From Cladorhizidae sp. MBARI D1340-BT2 (Eukaryota > Porifera > Demospongiae > Poecilosclerida > Cladorhizidae): a stretch of DNA of 64,000 nt. The first letter of the stretch is position 1. Each line of letters begins with the position of its first letter. The position numbers and the translations under genes were made by a program. Positions 60,651 through 64,000 of the stretch are shown piece by piece. The notes beneath the pieces were generated by a model. It was not told where the DNA came from and made no database searches. It was given only the letters and a program-made list of their open reading frames with translations. The stretch covers positions 20,156,990 through 20,220,989 of the forward strand of contig JAQNBH010000014.1 in assembly GCA_028752905.1 (NCBI GenBank). Direction: 5' to 3'.

Positions 60651-63045
60651 CAGGGGTGTATTTAGGGGGGGGCCGGGGGGGGGGCATTCGCCCCCCCTTG
60701 TATAATTCTCGCCCCCCCCCCTTGAAATTAGAGATTTTTTTTTAAATAATGTCAAGAAAGGTGTAATACAAGAAAGGTGTAATAAGCTTATGATATCAGG
60801 TTCAAATGATAGGAATGTCAAACTGAGGTTCTTCTTGGTTTTCTCTGCCATACGTCCACAATCTCTTCAAGCTCGCTCTCAGAGAGTACTTCTGGTGCCT
60901 CTACAGCAATCCTCATAAGGTGAGAAAGGCTGCAGTCACTTAAGAGAATTACGCAAACGAGTCTTGATCATCTTCATCTGTGAGAAGCTTCTCTCCACAG
61001 AAGCAGTAGAAACTGGAATCGATAAGCAGATGGAGGCAATCTTGTGCAAATTGGGAAACATGGCCTTGAGCATGTCGTTTGAAACAAGTTCTTTCAGCTG
61101 TGATGCAGTAGTATCCCGTGGTTGCTTGACTAACAGCTGGCGGAATGTTTTCCACTCTGTAAGTATTTCAGTGGAAATCATGGCTGTCTTCACTGTTTCT
61201 TCTCCATCCAATGTTTCTGCATCTCTATCTTCTCCGTAGTGAGCAATCAGTTTCTCAACAGACGTGTCTCCATAAGTGGGAAAAGATACTGAATCTGGTT
61301 TTGGAACTTTCCGTGGATCGAATATAGACAATGCTGATACAACAGCGTTGGATGAAGAAAATCGGCTTGTTATGTTGGCCTTTAAATCAGCAACAAAAGG
61401 CTTACCAACAACATTCTGGAACGAAAGTATTTTATCAGCGTCAATAGACACCTTTGTAGATGACTTCAAGTCTTCAACGTTTTCAAGATGCTCCAACACC
61501 CAGTTCGCTCCAGGCAAAACTGCATCATCCAAGGATTTAACAGTAGCATCAACAAGGAATGATATCAACGAGAGGTCAAGCTGCTCTGCCTGAAGTGCTT
61601 TGCTGAGCTTGGCTACTTGTGGTAGAGTGAAATCAAGCAAATATATAGCTGCAATCGTAGACAATTTGCAGAGGGCACCATGGATTCCAAGAGCTTCAGG
61701 CTCGTGGGACGTCTCGTAGATGTTCCCAATGGTGATTACAATTGCAGAATAACTTGCTTTGACAGCTTTGACACACCTTTCATGTGCCAGCCAGCGTGTG
61801 TCAGATGGCTTGATCACTTTCATTTCTGGAAGTTCAAGAACGTGCTGTACCTCCTTCAGACACTCTGCTCGCTTGGAGGAATTGCGAAAATGCTTCCAAA
61901 GAGTAGTCAATGTTCTGTAAACATGAGCAATTCCAGGAGTTTTATTGGCAGCTTGCACACAAGCCAACTGCAGTAAGTGACAGTGGCAGTGTATAAACAG
62001 AGCGTGAGGAGTATGTTTCTTGATACGTGCCTGAACCCCGGTCTTTCGTCCAGAAAAAGTTGCAGCTCCATCAAATCCCAATCCAACTATTCTTCCGACT
62101 TGTAGACCTTTCTTCTTTAAACAATCGATGAGATTAGAATAGATGGTCTCTGCATCAGCCTTCTTCAATGGAATAAGCTCCAGAAAGCACTCTACTGGTA
62201 CACCATCTTCCTCCCAGCGGCAAAACACAGACAATTCTTCTACGTTGGTGACATCTGTGCACTCATCTGCCATGAGGCTGTACATAGGTGCCTTTTGAAG
62301 TCGCTTCAGAATCGACTCCTCCACCCATGTCCCCAATGATTCGATGAATTCAACCACAGCCACTCTTGATGTGTACACAGCATTTCTTGGTGCAGTTTCT
62401 AAGAATTGCTTCAAATGTTGGCTGCCACATCGAACCACCACGTCAACCAGCTTCTCAAATTTTGTCGAATGTGCAACTTGTTCTTTCGTAAGAAAATGAG
62501 TGAGTAGGATCAGGCACTTCACTGCAGCTCTGTTCTGAGCTCTTTTGCGAGCTAAAACATTCTGGAGTTGCTGTACAACTGTTCCACCTTTGGCTGCTCC
62601 TTTAACTGCAAAAAGAACTTGAGTTGCATGGATATGGAAGTCACTTCTCGCATGAGCTTTCATTTTTTCAACAGCTTTCTTCCAATTTCTGCAAGGTTGT
62701 GTGACCCACACTCCTCCAGTACGCTGCAGACCAGATTGCTTGCAAACCTTGCAAAAGGCACCATCGCTATCCTGGTCATAATAGAGCCAACTGAAATCTT
62801 TCTCCCAGCTCTTAGAGTATTTTCTCTTCGTGGATACAGAAGAGCGGTGTTTGTTTTGCTTGCTTTTCTTTGAAGGTGGAGGACTAAGGCTAGGACTAGA
62901 TGCCTCGACATGCTCAGAGCTATCTGTTCTGCTATCTTCGCTATCGCTGCTATTAGCATGAGAAGAGGCTTGAGAAGAGGCTTGAGAAGTACTTGCAAAG
63001 TATGAGCGAATATCCATATTAATATGAAGAGAAATCAGCTAGTAA
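60651..63045 (-). mobile_element. hAT transposon (3' terminus visible)
   Basis: The 60651 end reads CAGGGGTGTATTTAGGGGGG, a hAT-like terminus, about 170 bases beyond the transposase stop. The expected opposite end was not recognised downstream of 63017; the triplicated repeat at 63060 may have replaced it. Confidence 0.6.
60818..63017 (-). CDS. hAT-superfamily transposase (ZMYM/TTF-zinc-finger type), one frameshift
   Basis: Starts at ATG 63017 (MDIRSYFASTSQ). A serine-rich leader with KKSKQNK is followed by a TTF/BED-like zinc finger (FCKVCKQSG and HARSDFHIHAT, residues ~85-150). The RNase-H-like catalytic region contains YSLMADECTDVTNVEELSVF (~245), LGFDGAATFSGRKTGVQ (~318) and HCHCHLLQLA, then PSDTRWLAHERCV (~402). 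The C-terminal dimerisation domain is STASVERSFSQMKMIKTRLR (~673). The main frame stops at 60936; one extra A in CTTAAGTGAC (near 60941) accounts for it, since the next frame continues with DCSLSHLMRIAVEAPEV to a stop at 60818. Nearly intact, possibly recently active; cut-and-paste transposase acting in the nucleus. Related to the dead copy at 12.97 kb. Confidence 0.9.
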
Positions 63046-63055
63046 GGTTTCTTTT

Positions 63056-63440
63056 ATAGAGACTTTAAGACCATGACATAATGGACTGAGTTAAAAATAC
63101 TGAGAGAGAGTGGGAAAGAAGGAGGGAACTGAAGAAGTGACAAACCTACAAAGGAGAACACGTGGTGGTGTGTGATGACTTTAAGACCATGACATAATGG
63201 ACTGAGTTAAAAATACTGAGAGAGAGTGGGAAAGAAGGAGGGAACTGAAGAAGTGACAAACCTACAAAGGAGAACACGTGGTGGCGTGTGATGACATCAT
63301 GTCTAAGATTAGACTTGAAGACCATGACATAATGGACTGAGTTAAAAATACTGAGAGAGAGGGAGTGGGAAAGAAGGAGAAACAAAAGAAGTGACAAACC
63401 TACAAAGGAGAGCACGTGGTGGTGTGTGATGTCATCGTGT
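63056..63440. repeat. Three tandem units of ~117-137 bp
   Basis: Units start GACTTTAAGACCATGACATA at 63060, 63177 and (variant) 63313, and end GAGAACACGTGGTGGTGTGT. The second and third are separated by an extra GACATCATGTCTAAGATTA. GA-rich core; ORFs on the minus strand are artefacts. Confidence 0.9.
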
Positions 63441-64000
63441 CATGACACATGCTCTCCTTTTTCCAAGCAGCTACAATATCATGAGAAATATATACAGTCT
63501 AGCCATAGTTCGGTATAGCATAATGCCATTGGTAGTCAGTCAAAATAGCTATCCTCAGACATTGTAAAAGCAAAAAAAAATATGGGATCTTCCCCCCAGA
63601 CCCCCCTTTTACGACTTATGAACATGTTAAGAAAATATTAACAAAAATTAGGGCACCAAGTGACCAACCATTTCCACTCCCCCCCCCGCTAGAGAACTAG
63701 AGAAAAATTGTGTATGAAACCTGTTGTCCATGATTTTGTAAGAAAATGCATGGAATGCAACATAATTCGATTTCACAAAAGCCCACCTCCATTATACGAG
63801 TGACAAGTGACTATATCTAATCTATATATGCTGATTGCCGTAGCATGCAACTTCAGCAAATATTTAAGATGGAATGTTGTACTAAAGATTTTAGAAAAAG
63901 TGCATGCCATCATAAGTAGCAGCTATATATACAGTTAGTACTGCAAAAATACCTGTGGGTAAAACACTTTCGTACTCCACGCGGAAGCCCAGGGTGCACG
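63441..64000. other. AT-rich flank, nothing recognised
   Basis: No ORF, RNA or clear repeat. C-runs at 63586-63608 and 63677-63688. Confidence 0.5.

Noticed and set aside
63560..63700. Opposite terminus of the hAT element
   Set aside because: C-runs are present, but no reverse complement of CAGGGGTGTATTTAGG was found.

Overview
The window is metazoan nuclear DNA: spliceosomal introns, a HECT-domain gene, hAT, piggyBac, Penelope and Ty3-type elements, large AT-rich minisatellites and a complete set of eukaryotic rRNA segments. The mix suggests an early-branching marine invertebrate such as a sponge, but nothing here fixes the species. Many single-base frameshifts lie next to homopolymers, so some broken ORFs may be sequencing errors, and several rDNA junctions could be assembly joins.

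Layout. 1-3.15 kb is minus-strand rDNA (28S 5' part, ITS2, 5.8S, ITS1) joined to the 3' half of an rDNA retroelement. 3.2-8.4 kb is satellite in two opposite orientations, broken by pieces of a Ty3-type LTR element and a piggyBac. 8.58-10.67 kb holds minus-strand exons of a HECT ubiquitin-ligase-like gene. 12.6-15.2 kb is a decayed hAT element. 18.5-19.4 kb is a single-exon multi-pass membrane protein gene, the cleanest host ORF. 21.4-31.2 kb is mostly repeats: a large foldback, a 3-kb TAGGG-rich array, a Penelope remnant, hammerhead-like foldbacks and a minisatellite interrupted by a hAT pseudogene. 31.5-36.4 kb has one candidate exon and scattered relics.

36.5-59.3 kb is a scrambled ribosomal DNA region in which 18S and 28S pieces occur on both strands, with two intergenic spacers (39.2-42.4 and 54.2-56.6 kb). 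It is heavily colonised. (i) A REL-endonuclease non-LTR retrotransposon (element A) and a 710-bp element (C) sit back to back in one 18S site, separated and flanked by copies of the 12-13 bp target sequence. Element C begins, exactly at the junction, with a sequence that folds as an HDV-like self-cleaving ribozyme. (ii) The same site holds a third insertion in an inverted pair (D and D'). (iii) An 818-bp piggyBac-like element with TTAA duplication lies in 18S. (iv) A 1339-bp Tc1/mariner-like element with TA duplication lies in 28S. (v) Two copies of a related RT family (B) abut rDNA and appear to keep short spliceosomal introns.

59.4-64 kb contains a nearly intact hAT transposase gene on the minus strand, a run of 16-bp palindromes next to a TTAA end, and a triplicated repeat. 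The central theme is one rDNA region exploited by at least four unrelated transposition strategies, with at least three insertions at a single 18S site.
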